Assembly: GCF_900187885.1 (NCBI RefSeq) | Contig: NZ_FYEK01000012.1 | Coordinates: 62,712-126,711, forward strand | Length of the DNA stretch: 64,000 nt | DNA from: Thermoflexus hugenholtzii JAD2 | GTDB taxonomy: Bacteria; Chloroflexota; Anaerolineae; Thermoflexales; Thermoflexaceae | Direction of reading: 5' to 3' | Shown: positions 8,514-17,187 of the stretch, piece after piece | Position numbering within the stretch: the first letter of the stretch is position 1 | How the letters are laid out: the number at the start of each line of letters is the position of its first letter | Program-made: the position numbers and the translations under genes | The notes under the pieces: generated by a model | Database searches by the model: none | The model's input: only the letters and a program-made list of their open reading frames with translations | Told to the model about the DNA's origin: nothing

Positions 8514-9326
8514 TCAGACTTCCTCAGCAAAGCGGGGGCTGAGGCGGCGGAAGAGGGCGTAGCCGAGGGCCAGGGTGAGGGCCGCCGTCACCCAGGTGCG
8601 CAGCAGGAACTCCGGCGCTGTGTAGATCCCGTAATAAAGCAGGTCGTGATACGAGGCGATGATCGAGGCCATGGGGTTCAGGCGGCGGGTCCAGAGCCAG
8701 ACGTCCACGGAGAGCCCCAGGATCACCGCGTGGCGCGGCAGGACCGAGATCGGATAGAAGATGGGGGTGAGGAAGAACCAGGCCAGCAGCAACACCTGGA
8801 GGATGTGCGCGGTGTCTCGATAGAACACGTTCAGCGCCGCTACCGCCAAGGAAACCCCTGCCGTGAACATCAGATGGGCCATCAGGGTGATGGGAAGGAG
8901 CAGCAGCCAGGGGGTCGGGCGGATCCCGGAGATCCAGGCGATGGCGAAGTAGATGGGAAGCGAGATCAGGAAGTTGATGGCGTTGGAGAGGACCACGGCG
9001 AGGGGCAGCACCTCCCGGGGGAAATATACCTTGCGGACCAGGGGGGCGTTGGCGGTGACGCTCTCCGCCGCTCCCTGCACGGAGACCGCAAAGGCGTTCC
9101 AGGCCAGGATGCCGATTAACACGAAGGCGTGGAAATGAGGCAGGCTGGCCGGCCCCCGGTTCATGACCGTGAACACCAAGGTGAACACCGTCATCATCAA
9201 CAGGGGGTTCATCCAGGACCAGGCGATCCCCAGGACGGAATTCCGATAGCGGACCTTCAGATCCCGTAGCGTCAGCAACCAGAGCAGATCCCGATATCCC
9301 CACAGTTCCTTCAACGCGCGCCCCAT
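8514..9326 (-). CDS. ABC-2 type transporter permease (polysaccharide/lipid export, Wzm/TagG-like)
   Basis: 270 residues, six predicted membrane helices, starting with LWGYRDLLWLLTLRDLKVRYR, the cytoplasmic amphipathic segment typical of O-antigen/teichoic-acid export permeases. Family marks include the NPLLMMTVFTLVFT segment and AWFFLTPIFYP. No matching ATPase (Wzt/TagH) lies in this window; it may be encoded elsewhere. It overlaps the upstream glycosyltransferase by 16 bases, which supports a role in glycan or glycolipid export. Confidence 0.88.
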   Translation of the reverse strand: MGRALKELWGYRDLLWLLTLRDLKVRYRNSVLGIAWSWMNPLLMMTVFTLVFTVMNRGPASLPHFHAFVLIGILAWNAFAVSVQGAAESVTANAPLVRKVYFPREVLPLAVVLSNAINFLISLPIYFAIAWISGIRPTPWLLLLPITLMAHLMFTAGVSLAVAALNVFYRDTAHILQVLLLAWFFLTPIFYPISVLPRHAVILGLSVDVWLWTRRLNPMASIIASYHDLLYYGIYTAPEFLLRTWVTAALTLALGYALFRRLSPRFAEEV

Positions 9327-10696
9327 CCTCGGTGCTCCCCCGGATGGCGTTTCAGGCTTTCTGGGGTGGAGAGGAAAGGCTCATGCCCGGCGCGTTCCCG
9401 GGCCTCCGGGCCGGTCGTGGCGCGCCGAGGCGCTGAGGCGTATACCCGCCGTGGGAGCTTCCCCGCGCGAAGCGCCTCATAGAGGGCGAGGAGGGTTCGC
9501 CCCGCAGCTTCCCAGCTGTAATGGGCGACCGCGCGGGCGCGGAGCCGTCTGCCGCGCTCCCGGGACTCCTCGGGGTGCTGGAGGGCGTAACGGATCCAGG
9601 CCGCGAGGCTCTCCGCATCCCCCAGCCGGGCGTAATAGCCGGCCTCCCCCAGGAACTCCCGGCTTACCGGGGTGTCGAAGGCCACCACGGGCAGGCCGGT
9701 GGCCATGTAGTTGAGCAGCTTGCCGCTTCCCTCCGTGGCCGACATCTTGGGAGCCACCGCTACCTCCCCCAGGCGGAGGTAGAAGGGGGCCGCCTCATAG
9801 GGCACCTTCCCGGTGAAGGTCACATGGCCTCCGATCCCCAGGGCCTGCGCCCGGGCCGCATAGGTCGTTTCCCCCGGGAAGCCCATCACCAGGAAGTGAA
9901 CTTGAGGATCGCTCGAAACCACGCGGGCGGCGGCCTCTAAGAGCAGGTCGGTCCCCTGATAAGGCGCCAGCAGCCCCAGATACACCACCACCCGGCGCTC
10001 CGATGGGATCCCCCACTGCGCCCGCAGGCGCTCCAACGCGGGCCCCTCCTCGGGCCGCGGAGGGCGGAAGACCTCGGTGTTCACCGCATCCGGGAAGGGG
10101 ATCACCCGCTCCGGCCGCACGCCGAACGCTTCGATCAGCAGACGCGCCCCGTGGATGGAGCTGGTGAGGATGAGATCCGGCTGGCGGTCGATCCAGACCT
10201 CCAGCCGTCGCATGAAGGGATACCAGGGCCCTTCCGGGTTCAGGAAACGGTGATCGATCATCTCCCCGGTGAGGCTGCCCTGGAAATCGAAGATCAGCGG
10301 CGTCCGAAGCAGCGCCCGCAGGGCGGTCCCGATGAGGGCGCCCTCGTGCAGATGGGCGTGGATCAGATGCGGGCGCCACCGGAGGGCGGTGATCAGGGCC
10401 GTCGCCGAGAGATAGACGTCGAAGGCGATCTTGTGACGGGAGGATCCCACCTCATAGTGGGAGCGCCAGGGCAGGGGCGGGGTGCGCACGATCTCCAACC
10501 CGGGCAGGTCACGGCCCTTGTAATACGTCACGATTCGGACCCGGAGGCCCAGGGCCTGGAGCGCCCGGGCCTCCTCCAGGATGCGGACGTGGCATCCGTA
10601 GTCGTTGAAGAACGAGGTCGGCGCGATCATCAACACCCGCATCGGGCGTGCCTGTCCTTCTCCGGTGTGAGCCGCGCTCCGCTTTCGATCCGCCAT
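9311..10696 (-). CDS. Glycosyltransferase family 4 protein
   Basis: 461 residues, GT-B fold. The N-terminal Rossmann half begins around MRVLMIAPTSFFNDYGCH and includes HAHLHEGALIG. The C-terminal nucleotide-sugar half has VVYLGLLAPYQGTDLLLEA and an EX7E-type segment (ATEGSGKLLNYMATGLPVV). The ATG at 10696 is used; a second ATG 18 codons in (at 10642) could be the true start because the first 18 residues are non-conserved. Positioned between tyrA and an export permease in a minus-strand operon. Acceptor and sugar unknown. Confidence 0.9.
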   Translation of the reverse strand: MADRKRSAAHTGEGQARPMRVLMIAPTSFFNDYGCHVRILEEARALQALGLRVRIVTYYKGRDLPGLEIVRTPPLPWRSHYEVGSSRHKIAFDVYLSATALITALRWRPHLIHAHLHEGALIGTALRALLRTPLIFDFQGSLTGEMIDHRFLNPEGPWYPFMRRLEVWIDRQPDLILTSSIHGARLLIEAFGVRPERVIPFPDAVNTEVFRPPRPEEGPALERLRAQWGIPSERRVVVYLGLLAPYQGTDLLLEAAARVVSSDPQVHFLVMGFPGETTYAARAQALGIGGHVTFTGKVPYEAAPFYLRLGEVAVAPKMSATEGSGKLLNYMATGLPVVAFDTPVSREFLGEAGYYARLGDAESLAAWIRYALQHPEESRERGRRLRARAVAHYSWEAAGRTLLALYEALRAGKLPRRVYASAPRRATTGPEARERAGHEPFLSTPESLKRHPGEHRGWGAR

Positions 10697-10702
10697 GGGC
10701 GC

Positions 10703-11647
10703 TCAGCGCTTGCGGGTGGGGCGAAGGCGATGGAGGCCCAGCAAGGCCTCCAACGGGCGGGTCCCCTCGAGCGGGATGGAGGGACCGAGCGGGCTTTCCC
10801 GACGGGTCTTCAGCCAGTCGCTTCGGGTTTGGGTCGCCGTCTGGAAAAGGTCCTCCAGCTCTGTGGCGCTTTCGGCGCTGGCCAGAGCGCCGCGCAGCTG
10901 ACCCAGGGTCTCCAGCAGACGATCCAGCCAGTAGAGCAGAGCGTCCCGGTTGGCCACCGCGGCCAGCCGCGCGCTGGGGGCGTCCGGGAGGTCGGCGGTG
11001 ATCCGGGCGAAGCGCGCCCCGACGGCCTGGGGCAGCTCCCGCCGGGCCGGCGCGGCGGACCACAGTGTCAGGAGGGCGGCCCCGAGGAGGGCCGGCAGCT
11101 GCTCCAGGGCCGCCATCCAGCCGTCGTGCTCGACAGGGTCCATGAAGAACGGCCGGGCGCCCAGGCGCTGGGCCAGCCCCGCCGCCGCTTCCACCGCCCA
11201 GGCGGGCGATTGGGCGGAAGGGGTCAGGCAGAACAGGGCATCCCGGAAAAGATCGGCTGCGGGCTCCTCCCCCGCGTCCGGCTGAAGGATGGGATGGCCG
11301 CCCACGAAGGGCGTGGCAGGGGGGAGATGTTGCCGGGCCCAGGCCATGACCGGCGCCTTCAGCTCCGCGGTGTCCATCACCAGGGCGCCCTCGGCCAGGA
11401 CCGGGGCGATGGCCTGCAGGGTTCGCTCGATCTCCGCCAAGGGAAGCGCGAGGAGGACCAGGTCGGCTCCTTCGCAGGCCCCCGGCAGGTTCCAGTCCGT
11501 GCGGTCCACGGCCCCTCGTCGCAGCGCCTCCCGCGCCTGCGCCGGGTCCGGATCATGACCCACCCGCTGGGCCTGGGGCACCGCCTCCCGCAGCGCCAGT
11601 CCCAGGGAGATCCCGATCTTCCTTAACCCCACGATCGCGATCCGCAT
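10703..11647 (-). CDS. tyrA: Prephenate/arogenate dehydrogenase (TyrA)
   Basis: Oxidative decarboxylation of prephenate (or arogenate) in tyrosine synthesis, 314 residues. Starts with a Rossmann motif (IAVIGLRKIGISLG; slightly unusual GLRKIG loop, although GxxxxG is kept), then DLVLLALPLAEI, and the family segment FVGGHPILQPDAGEEPA, which corresponds to the GGHPMaG substrate loop. The C-terminal helical half is typical. The ATG follows a GGAGCCGC context. First gene of a minus-strand unit with the glycosyltransferase and ABC-2 permease. Cofactor and substrate preference cannot be read from sequence alone. Confidence 0.86.
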   Translation of the reverse strand: MRIAIVGLRKIGISLGLALREAVPQAQRVGHDPDPAQAREALRRGAVDRTDWNLPGACEGADLVLLALPLAEIERTLQAIAPVLAEGALVMDTAELKAPVMAWARQHLPPATPFVGGHPILQPDAGEEPAADLFRDALFCLTPSAQSPAWAVEAAAGLAQRLGARPFFMDPVEHDGWMAALEQLPALLGAALLTLWSAAPARRELPQAVGARFARITADLPDAPSARLAAVANRDALLYWLDRLLETLGQLRGALASAESATELEDLFQTATQTRSDWLKTRRESPLGPSIPLEGTRPLEALLGLHRLRPTRKR

Positions 11648-11696
11648 GCGGCTCCTGATCTCGCCAAAAGGTTCAACCTTTGTGCCTGCCGCTTCG

Positions 11697-11705
11697 AGTA
11701 TACCA
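11697..11705 (-). promoter_or_regulatory. Extended -10 promoter of the tyrA unit
   Basis: On the minus strand the sequence TGGTATACT forms an extended -10 (TGnTATACT, 5 of 6 to TATAAT) about 50 bases upstream of the tyrA ATG. I see no convincing -35, which fits the extended -10 class. Confidence 0.45.
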
Positions 11706-11735
11706 CCTCTCCTGAGGAGGGAGATCTCCTCGTAG

Positions 11736-11771
11736 AAAAAAACCGGGCGGGTGGAGGCCCACCCGCCCGGT
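11736..11771 (-). terminator. Intrinsic terminator of the peptide-binding lipoprotein gene
   Basis: A 13-base-pair perfect stem (left arm ACCGGGCGGGTGG at 11742-11754, right arm 11759-11771) with a 4-base loop. Read on the minus strand it is followed by a run of seven T. It lies 22 bases beyond the stop of the binding-protein gene at 11793. Confidence 0.9.
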
Positions 11772-11792
11772 GATGGATGGCGGCTTCCCGCC

Positions 11793-13682
11793 TTACTGCT
11801 CGATGTCGAACTCCTCGATGTTCCACATCTCGGAGTTCGCCGTGGGGTCGACGATGAAGTTCTTCACCTTCGGCGAGGCCACGGCGATCTTCAGCCGCAC
11901 GAAGAGCGGCAGCGCCGGCAGGTCCTCGCTGAAGATCCGCTGGGCCTCGGCGTGCCACTTCTGCTTCTCGTCGGGATCCAGGGTGCCCAGGGCGCGTTGG
12001 CAGGCCTCATCATACGCCGGGTTGCTGTAGCCGGTATTGTTCTGGCCGCCGGGGTTCTCGTCCGACGGGATCTGAGCGCTTATGTAGAGCTCGCACGGCG
12101 GCTCCACACCGGTCAACCAGGCGTATTCGGCCAGATCGAACTTGCGCCCGAACACCGGGCCGTCCGGCCAGTCGGCGAAGAACTCGCGGGCCGGCTTGTA
12201 GTAGAGGTTGACCTCGATCTGGCAGTTGTCCTTGAGCTGTTGCTGGATGATCTGCGTGACCTGCTCCCGCAGCCGGTTGCCCGCCGTGGTCCCGTAGGTC
12301 ACGCTGAACTTCCTGCCGTCTTTGTCCCGGATCCCGTCGCCGTCTGTGTCCTTCCAGCCCGCCTCCTCTAAGAGGGCGCGGCCCTTCTCCGGGTTGAACT
12401 CGTAGACCGTCACCACATCCTTGGCGTAGAGCGGGTGGATGGAAGGCATGTAGACGGCGGGGGCCTCGCTGCGGCCGAAGAGCACCTTGTCGATGATGGC
12501 CTTGCGGTCGATGCAGTAGGCGAAGGCCTGGCGCACCCGCTTGTCCTGGAACACATCGTTGCCGGCCGCGATCTCGTAGCCCGGCGCCGGCTGGATGTTG
12601 AAGTCCAGGTGCTCGAAGGCGGTGCCCAGGACGAACTGCGGCTTCAGCAGCCCCTCGGCCTCCGCCTGCTTGAGGAACTCGGCCTGCGCGTCGAAGGCGG
12701 CGTCCTGCGTGCCGATGTCGCAGTCGCCGGAGAGCAGCTGGGCCAGCAGCTGGTTGGTGTCCTGCACGATGCGGAAGATCACCGTGTCGATCCGCGGCAG
12801 GCCCTCCTTCGCCCGCCAGTAATTGGGGTTCTTCACCACCGTGATGTGATCCCCCGCCACCCACTCCTTCATCATGAAGGCGCCCCAGCCCAGCGGGTTG
12901 CGGTTCACATCCGGATCCTCGTTCATCTGGGCCGGGGTCAGCTGGCCGTACTTGTGCTTGGGCAGCGGGGTCCAGAAGTTGATGAAGTACGTGGCATCGA
13001 TCCAGCCGGGGATCCCCACCCACTGGGTGGTGCGGGCGTCCAGGGCCTTGTATTCAGCGGTGCGCTCGATGGTGAACTTGGAGACCTTGGTCTCGGGGGC
13101 CTTGGCCACCTCGAAGGAGAAGACCGAGTCCTCCGCCGTCACCGGCTGGCCATCCGACCACAGGACTCCCTCCTTGATCTTGAAGGTGACCTTCATGACG
13201 GGCAGCTTGATGGAGCCGCCCTCAAATGTGCGGTCCTCTGTCTTCCCCGTCTGGGGGTCGACCAGGACCTTCACTGTGACCCCTTTGGTGAGGGTGACCA
13301 CGTTCCCCGCTGCATCGGCGATGGGGTAGGCCCCTTCCTGGACCTCGACCTCCTCGACCACTGCGTCCCCATCCTTGATGCTGGGCAGTTTCTCCAGGAT
13401 GACCGGCTGATAGGCGAAGGTGCGGCTGTCAATGGGGCCATCCATGATCGCTTCGAGGACGTGGGACTTCACCAGCATTGCCTCGGAATAGAGGTAGAGG
13501 CTGGGCGGCTCCTGGGCCATGCAGACCACCAGGGTCTTCGGGGCCGGGGTGGGGGTGGGTGGTGGTGGGGGGGTTGGCTGCGCCGGAGCCGGGGTGGGGG
13601 TCGCAGCGGGCGCACACGCTCCGGCCACCAGGGCCAGGAGCATCAAAAAGGTCATGCCCCATCCAAGCTTTTTAGGAACCAT
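11793..13682 (-). CDS. Peptide/nickel-type ABC transporter substrate-binding lipoprotein (SBP_bac_5)
   Basis: 629 residues. Lipoprotein signal with VAGAC lipobox (Cys23) followed by a Pro/Thr tether of about 30 residues. The SBP_bac_5 fold is recognisable from WSDGQPVTAEDSVFSFE, LGWGAFMMKEWVAGDHI, DKRVRQAFAYCIDRKAI and EFNPEKGRALLEEAGWKDTDGDG. Family members bind oligopeptides, nickel complexes or other solutes. No permease or ATPase is next to it, so it is an orphan binding protein using a remote transporter, or the cluster has been split. Its own promoter and terminator flank it. Confidence 0.93.
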   Translation of the reverse strand: MVPKKLGWGMTFLMLLALVAGACAPAATPTPAPAQPTPPPPPTPTPAPKTLVVCMAQEPPSLYLYSEAMLVKSHVLEAIMDGPIDSRTFAYQPVILEKLPSIKDGDAVVEEVEVQEGAYPIADAAGNVVTLTKGVTVKVLVDPQTGKTEDRTFEGGSIKLPVMKVTFKIKEGVLWSDGQPVTAEDSVFSFEVAKAPETKVSKFTIERTAEYKALDARTTQWVGIPGWIDATYFINFWTPLPKHKYGQLTPAQMNEDPDVNRNPLGWGAFMMKEWVAGDHITVVKNPNYWRAKEGLPRIDTVIFRIVQDTNQLLAQLLSGDCDIGTQDAAFDAQAEFLKQAEAEGLLKPQFVLGTAFEHLDFNIQPAPGYEIAAGNDVFQDKRVRQAFAYCIDRKAIIDKVLFGRSEAPAVYMPSIHPLYAKDVVTVYEFNPEKGRALLEEAGWKDTDGDGIRDKDGRKFSVTYGTTAGNRLREQVTQIIQQQLKDNCQIEVNLYYKPAREFFADWPDGPVFGRKFDLAEYAWLTGVEPPCELYISAQIPSDENPGGQNNTGYSNPAYDEACQRALGTLDPDEKQKWHAEAQRIFSEDLPALPLFVRLKIAVASPKVKNFIVDPTANSEMWNIEEFDIEQ

Positions 13683-13807
13683 CGCTTCTCCTCCTTGCTG
13701 AAAATGAGGGGGGAAGCTGCTACCCAGACGACGCGGGGCCAGCGCCTAGCCGAATCTATCGGCCCGTCCCTCCTTTGTCGCATATCTGTACCGAGATCAC
13801 ACCCCAA

Positions 13808-13837
13808 ATTATATAAAAGATGCGTGCTTTCCCGCAA
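13808..13837 (-). promoter_or_regulatory. Promoter of the peptide-binding lipoprotein gene
   Basis: Minus strand: -10 TATAAT at 13813-13808 (perfect consensus), 18-base spacer, weak -35 TTGCGG at 13837-13832. It sits about 125 bases upstream of the ATG in the only AT-rich patch of this intergenic region. Confidence 0.55.
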
Positions 13838-14077
13838 GGCCCTCCTGAAACCCCAGGGATGCCGGCTTGAACGTCCTCTGGAGGTCTGAGATGCCCAGCG
13901 TCAGCAGCCGGAGGATCTTCACCAGATCAGATAGTGTGAAGGGTCTCCTCATTAAGGGCCGAGTGTGGAGGGAGCGTGCCGCGATCCTGTCGGCGGAGGC
14001 GGCTTCAAATCGAGGGTGAGAGATCCAGTAAAATGGGGCTGGCCGCGGTTGGACATGCTGTTTGTGGAGAGGCAGAG
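13838..14077. other. Intergenic region between divergent genes
   Basis: About 240 bases with no convincing gene. A TAAAAT at 14029-14034 could be the -10 of the SH3 gene that starts at 14078. A 42-codon plus-strand ORF (13891-14019) has a GGAGG before its ATG but its composition (basic, no known motif) gives no support for a real protein. Confidence 0.5.
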
Positions 14078-14566
14078 ATGCAACGGCCGATTCGCATCCG
14101 GCCCCGACCCGGAGAGGGCGAGTTGCGACCTGGGGAATGGCTTCTTCTGCTGAGCGCCCTGCTCATGGCCGCCCTGCTCTGCACAGGGGGCTTTCGATAT
14201 CTGCAGCGCTCCCTCGCCGCGGGCCTGAGGGGAGCGCCCACGGCGACGCCCCGACCGACCTGGACGCCCGCTCCCTCGCCGACGCCCACACCTCCGGAGC
14301 CTACCCCCACACCGACCCTCCCTGCCGCCGTTCAGGTGGGGATCTTCGTGAAAGTGAGCGGCGCCGGCGACCAGGGGCTCAGCTTCCGCAAGGCCCCCGG
14401 CCTGCAGGCGGAGCGGATCCGCTTCCTCCCTGAGGGGACGGTGATGCGAGTGATCGGCGGCCCCACAGAGGTGGACGGCCTGACCTGGTGGCAGCTGGAG
14501 GATCCCCGCACGGGGGAGCAAGGCTGGGCCGCCGGCGCGTATCTGGTGCCTTCCTACGGACCGTAG
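14078..14566 (+). CDS. Membrane-anchored bacterial SH3-domain protein
   Basis: 162 residues from the ATG at 14078, chosen for its GGAGAGG ribosome site; the frame is open 34 codons further upstream. A single transmembrane helix at about residues 20-38 follows a basic N-terminus (positive-inside, so the C-terminus is outside). Then comes a Pro/Thr-rich spacer (about 50-82) and one SH3b-type domain to the C-terminus (LSFRKAPGLQAERIRFLPEGT, WWQLEDPRTGEQGWAAGAYL). Such domains bind cell-wall or peptide ligands; the ligand here is unknown. Confidence 0.85.
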   Translation: MQRPIRIRPRPGEGELRPGEWLLLLSALLMAALLCTGGFRYLQRSLAAGLRGAPTATPRPTWTPAPSPTPTPPEPTPTPTLPAAVQVGIFVKVSGAGDQGLSFRKAPGLQAERIRFLPEGTVMRVIGGPTEVDGLTWWQLEDPRTGEQGWAAGAYLVPSYGP

Positions 14567-14602
14567 GGTGGATCCCCGCCGCGAAAGCCTGGAGGGAAGG
14601 GG

Positions 14603-16003
14603 ATGCCTCATCGGGATGTGAAACGCGCCCCCAGCGCGCTGGGGATTTCCTGGAAGGCCCGCATCCATCCGTGCGCCCCAGGGACGCAGACCATCCGGGT
14701 GGTCCTTCGGCTGGCTGGCCCCGCGGCCCTGGAGCAGCTGCTCAACATCGTGGTGGACTGGACGGATGCCTACCTGGCCGGGCACCTGGGGACAGTGGCC
14801 CTGGCGGCGGTGGGGCTGAGCGGCCAGGTGATCTACCTGGTGGCCGCCTTCTTCGGCGCCCTGGGGGTGGGCGCGACCGCCCTGGTGGCCCGGGCCATCG
14901 GCGCCCGGGACCCTGAACAGGCCGGCCGGATCACCGTCCAGGCCCTCCTCAGCGCAGGGCTCCTCGGCATCGGCGGGGCCCTTTTCGCCCTTCTGAGCGG
15001 ACCGGCCCTTTTCCGCGGGCTGGGCGCGGAGCCTGCGGTGGAACATGCCGCGGCCACGTATCTGGGCTGGGTCGCCCCCTCCTTTCCGGCCATGGCCGTG
15101 CTCTTCGTAGGGAACGCAGCCCTCCGCGGCGCCGGTGATACCCTCACGCCGATGCGCACCTGGGCCGTGGTGGTTTTCACCAACGCCCTTCTGGCCTGGG
15201 CGCTGGTCGGCCCGTGGAGCCCATGGCATGTGGGCGTGGCCGGGCTGGGCATGGCAGCCGCCTGCGCCCGCGCCCTGGGGGCAGGCCTGGTGCTGATCCG
15301 ACTGTGGCAAGGGACCTCTGTGCTTCGCCTGCCGCATCGCTGGCCGGGCCTGGAGTGGGGGCTGGTGCGACGGATCCTGAACGTGGGGTTGCCCACCGGC
15401 CTGGAGCAGCTCCTCCTCCAGCTCGCCCTGCTGCAGCTAACCGGGGTGATCACCGGCCTGGGCACGGCGGCTTACGCCGCCCATCAGGTCGGCCTGCGGG
15501 TGATGTCGCTCTCTTTTCTGCCCGGATGGGGGTTCGCAGTAGCCGCCTCCACCCTCACCGGCCAGGCCCTTGGGGCCCGGCGGCCGGAGGAGGGGAAGCG
15601 GGCTGTCCTCGTTGCCCTCCTCCTGGCCCTGGGGCTGATGGGCTCGCTGGGGCTGACCCTGGCCCTCGCCGGGCCGTTGCTCGTCGCGTGGTTCACAGAG
15701 GACCCGGCGGTCATCGCCCAGGGCACGGCGGCCCTGCGCATCACCGCGCTGATCCAGCCGGTGATGGCTGTCAGCTTCGTGTTCTCGGGAGCCCTGCGCG
15801 GCGCAGGAGACACGCGCTACACGCTGCTGGTTACCGCCGCCTCCATCTGGATGGTTCGACTCCCGGTCGCAGTGCTCCTCGCCCATGGCCTGGGCTGGGG
15901 ACTGCCCGGGGCCTGGCTGGGGATGTTCGCCGACTTCGCCGTGCGGGCGCTGCTGTTCGGCTACCGCTTCCGCAGCGGGGCCTGGCAACGCATCCGGGTT
16001 TGA
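14603..16003 (+). CDS. MATE family efflux transporter
   Basis: 466 residues, 12 predicted membrane helices in two homologous halves. The N-half starts LRLAGPAALEQLLNIVVDWTD and has ALGVGATALVARAIGA; the second half repeats the pattern with LNVGLPTGLEQLLLQLALLQ and AASTLTGQALGA. Na+- or H+-coupled multidrug or metabolite exporter by family; substrate unknown. The ATG has GGAGGGAAGGGG upstream. Followed 22 bases later by trmO. Confidence 0.93.
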   Translation: MPHRDVKRAPSALGISWKARIHPCAPGTQTIRVVLRLAGPAALEQLLNIVVDWTDAYLAGHLGTVALAAVGLSGQVIYLVAAFFGALGVGATALVARAIGARDPEQAGRITVQALLSAGLLGIGGALFALLSGPALFRGLGAEPAVEHAAATYLGWVAPSFPAMAVLFVGNAALRGAGDTLTPMRTWAVVVFTNALLAWALVGPWSPWHVGVAGLGMAAACARALGAGLVLIRLWQGTSVLRLPHRWPGLEWGLVRRILNVGLPTGLEQLLLQLALLQLTGVITGLGTAAYAAHQVGLRVMSLSFLPGWGFAVAASTLTGQALGARRPEEGKRAVLVALLLALGLMGSLGLTLALAGPLLVAWFTEDPAVIAQGTAALRITALIQPVMAVSFVFSGALRGAGDTRYTLLVTAASIWMVRLPVAVLLAHGLGWGLPGAWLGMFADFAVRALLFGYRFRSGAWQRIRV

Positions 16004-16025
16004 AGGAAACCTGCGGGGGTCTGGG

Positions 16026-16454
16026 ATGGAGCGGAAAGAGTGGACCTTCCGGGCCATCGGTTATGTGCGGAGCCGCTTCACGGAGTGGACCGAGGCGGAC
16101 GTGATGCGGCAGGAGGAAAGCGAGCTGGTCCTCGACCCCGAGTTCACTGAGGGGCTGGAGGGCCTGCAGCCCGGCGACATCCTGATGGTGCTCTACGTCC
16201 TGGACCGCGTGAAGGAACCCCGGCTGAAGGTTCATCCCCGAGGGGATCCGACCAAGCCCATGAAAGGGGTCTTCGCCACGCGCTCCCAGTATCGGCCCAA
16301 CCCGATCGGGCTGACCGGCGTGCGGGTGCTGGCTATCGAGGGCAACGTGGTGCGGGTGTGGGGCTTGGACGCCCTGGACGGCTCCCCCATCCTAGACCTC
16401 AAGATCGCCTCCGACCTGGATCGTCCGCCCGACCCTCCGGAGCCTGCCCCCTGA
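16026..16454 (+). CDS. trmO: tRNA (t6A37) N6-methyltransferase TrmO
   Basis: S-adenosylmethionine-dependent methylation of t6A37 in tRNA-Thr (TsaA/TrmO/VirR family). 142 residues, the single beta-barrel domain. Family motif FATRSQYRPNPIGLT at about 83-97, preceded by LKVHPRGDPTKPMKGV. Start at the ATG after CTGGG; no other ATG close by. The tail is Pro-rich. A terminator-like hairpin follows about 120 bases downstream. Confidence 0.9.
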   Translation: MERKEWTFRAIGYVRSRFTEWTEADVMRQEESELVLDPEFTEGLEGLQPGDILMVLYVLDRVKEPRLKVHPRGDPTKPMKGVFATRSQYRPNPIGLTGVRVLAIEGNVVRVWGLDALDGSPILDLKIASDLDRPPDPPEPAP

Positions 16455-16570
16455 TGCTTCCTCATCGCCTGGGCACCGCGTCCGCCCTGTCGGTTTTCCG
16501 CCAGGGCAACAAGGACGGCGCGGAGGTTGCCCGCACGGAAGCTTGCAGCTCCATCGATGACGGGAGCCGA

Positions 16571-16596
16571 AAAACCGCCCCGGCCGGGTTTTTTGA
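16571..16596 (+). terminator. Probable terminator downstream of trmO
   Basis: AAAACC and GGTTTT arms flank a GC-rich centre containing the palindrome CCCGGCCGGG (16580-16589), followed by a run of six T. The end of the T run is also the -35 of the next promoter, so the two signals overlap. Confidence 0.55.
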
Positions 16597-16621
16597 CAGG
16601 CCGGCCCCTAAGATTTATAAT
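16593..16621 (+). promoter_or_regulatory. Perfect-consensus sigma-70 promoter of the MarR-DrrAB operon
   Basis: TTGACA at 16593-16598, exactly 17 bases, TATAAT at 16616-16621. The regulator gene starts about 50 bases downstream. A 13-base direct repeat GCCAGGGCAACAA occurs at 16500-16512 and again at 16640-16652, the second copy in the transcribed leader; it is a candidate regulator site. Confidence 0.85.
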
Positions 16622-16671
16622 ACGCCTCGCTAACTTTTAGCCAGGGCAACAATCCGAGCAGGAGTCGGCCT

Positions 16672-17175
16672 GTGGTGACCCGGGGTTCCATGAGCGAGGG
16701 CCAGCTGGCCCGTGTGGTGCTGGAGACCCTGCATCGCGTGATGCGCCAAATCTGGGCGGAGGTGAAAGGGGAGGCCGGGGAGCTCTTCCCGGCCCAGTCC
16801 TATCGCATGCTGGGCATGCTGGCCCAGCGGCCCTACACCCTCACGGAGCTGGCCCGCGCCCAGGCCGTCCGCCCCTCCACGGTCTCCCGCGCCATCCGGA
16901 CCCTCTCCGAGCAGGGTTGGGTGAGGGTGGAGCGGGATCCCTCGGACCGGCGCCGGGTGTGGATCCGGCTGACTCCCCAGGGGCGACGGGCCCTGCGGCG
17001 GCTTCAGGCCCGGGCGGCGGCCCGTCTGGGGCGCCGCCTGCGCCCGCTGGGCCCGGAGGAGCGGGCGCTGCTGGCCCAAGCGATGGCGTTGTTGCAGCGG
17101 ACCCTCGGGCCGGCGGAGCCCTCTCCGCAGCAGGGGCCGCGGGAAGCTCAGCGCGCTCGCCGTCCCATACCGTGA
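16672..17175 (+). CDS. MarR-family transcriptional regulator
   Basis: 167 residues from a GTG at 16672 (GGAG seven bases upstream); the ATG at 16690 is an alternative. Winged helix: YRMLGMLAQRPYTLTELA, recognition helix AVRPSTVSRAIRTLSEQGWV, wing with DPSDRRRVWIRLTPQGRRA. First gene of a three-gene operon with an ABC exporter, so it most likely represses the exporter and responds to its substrate. The C-terminal 20 residues are basic and low complexity. Confidence 0.9.
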   Translation: MVTRGSMSEGQLARVVLETLHRVMRQIWAEVKGEAGELFPAQSYRMLGMLAQRPYTLTELARAQAVRPSTVSRAIRTLSEQGWVRVERDPSDRRRVWIRLTPQGRRALRRLQARAAARLGRRLRPLGPEERALLAQAMALLQRTLGPAEPSPQQGPREAQRARRPIP

Positions 17176-17187
17176 GGAGGTGAAGGA

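Noticed and set aside
13891-14019. 42-codon plus-strand ORF with GGAGG before the ATG
   Set aside because: No motif, basic random-looking composition, and a more convincing gene starts just downstream.
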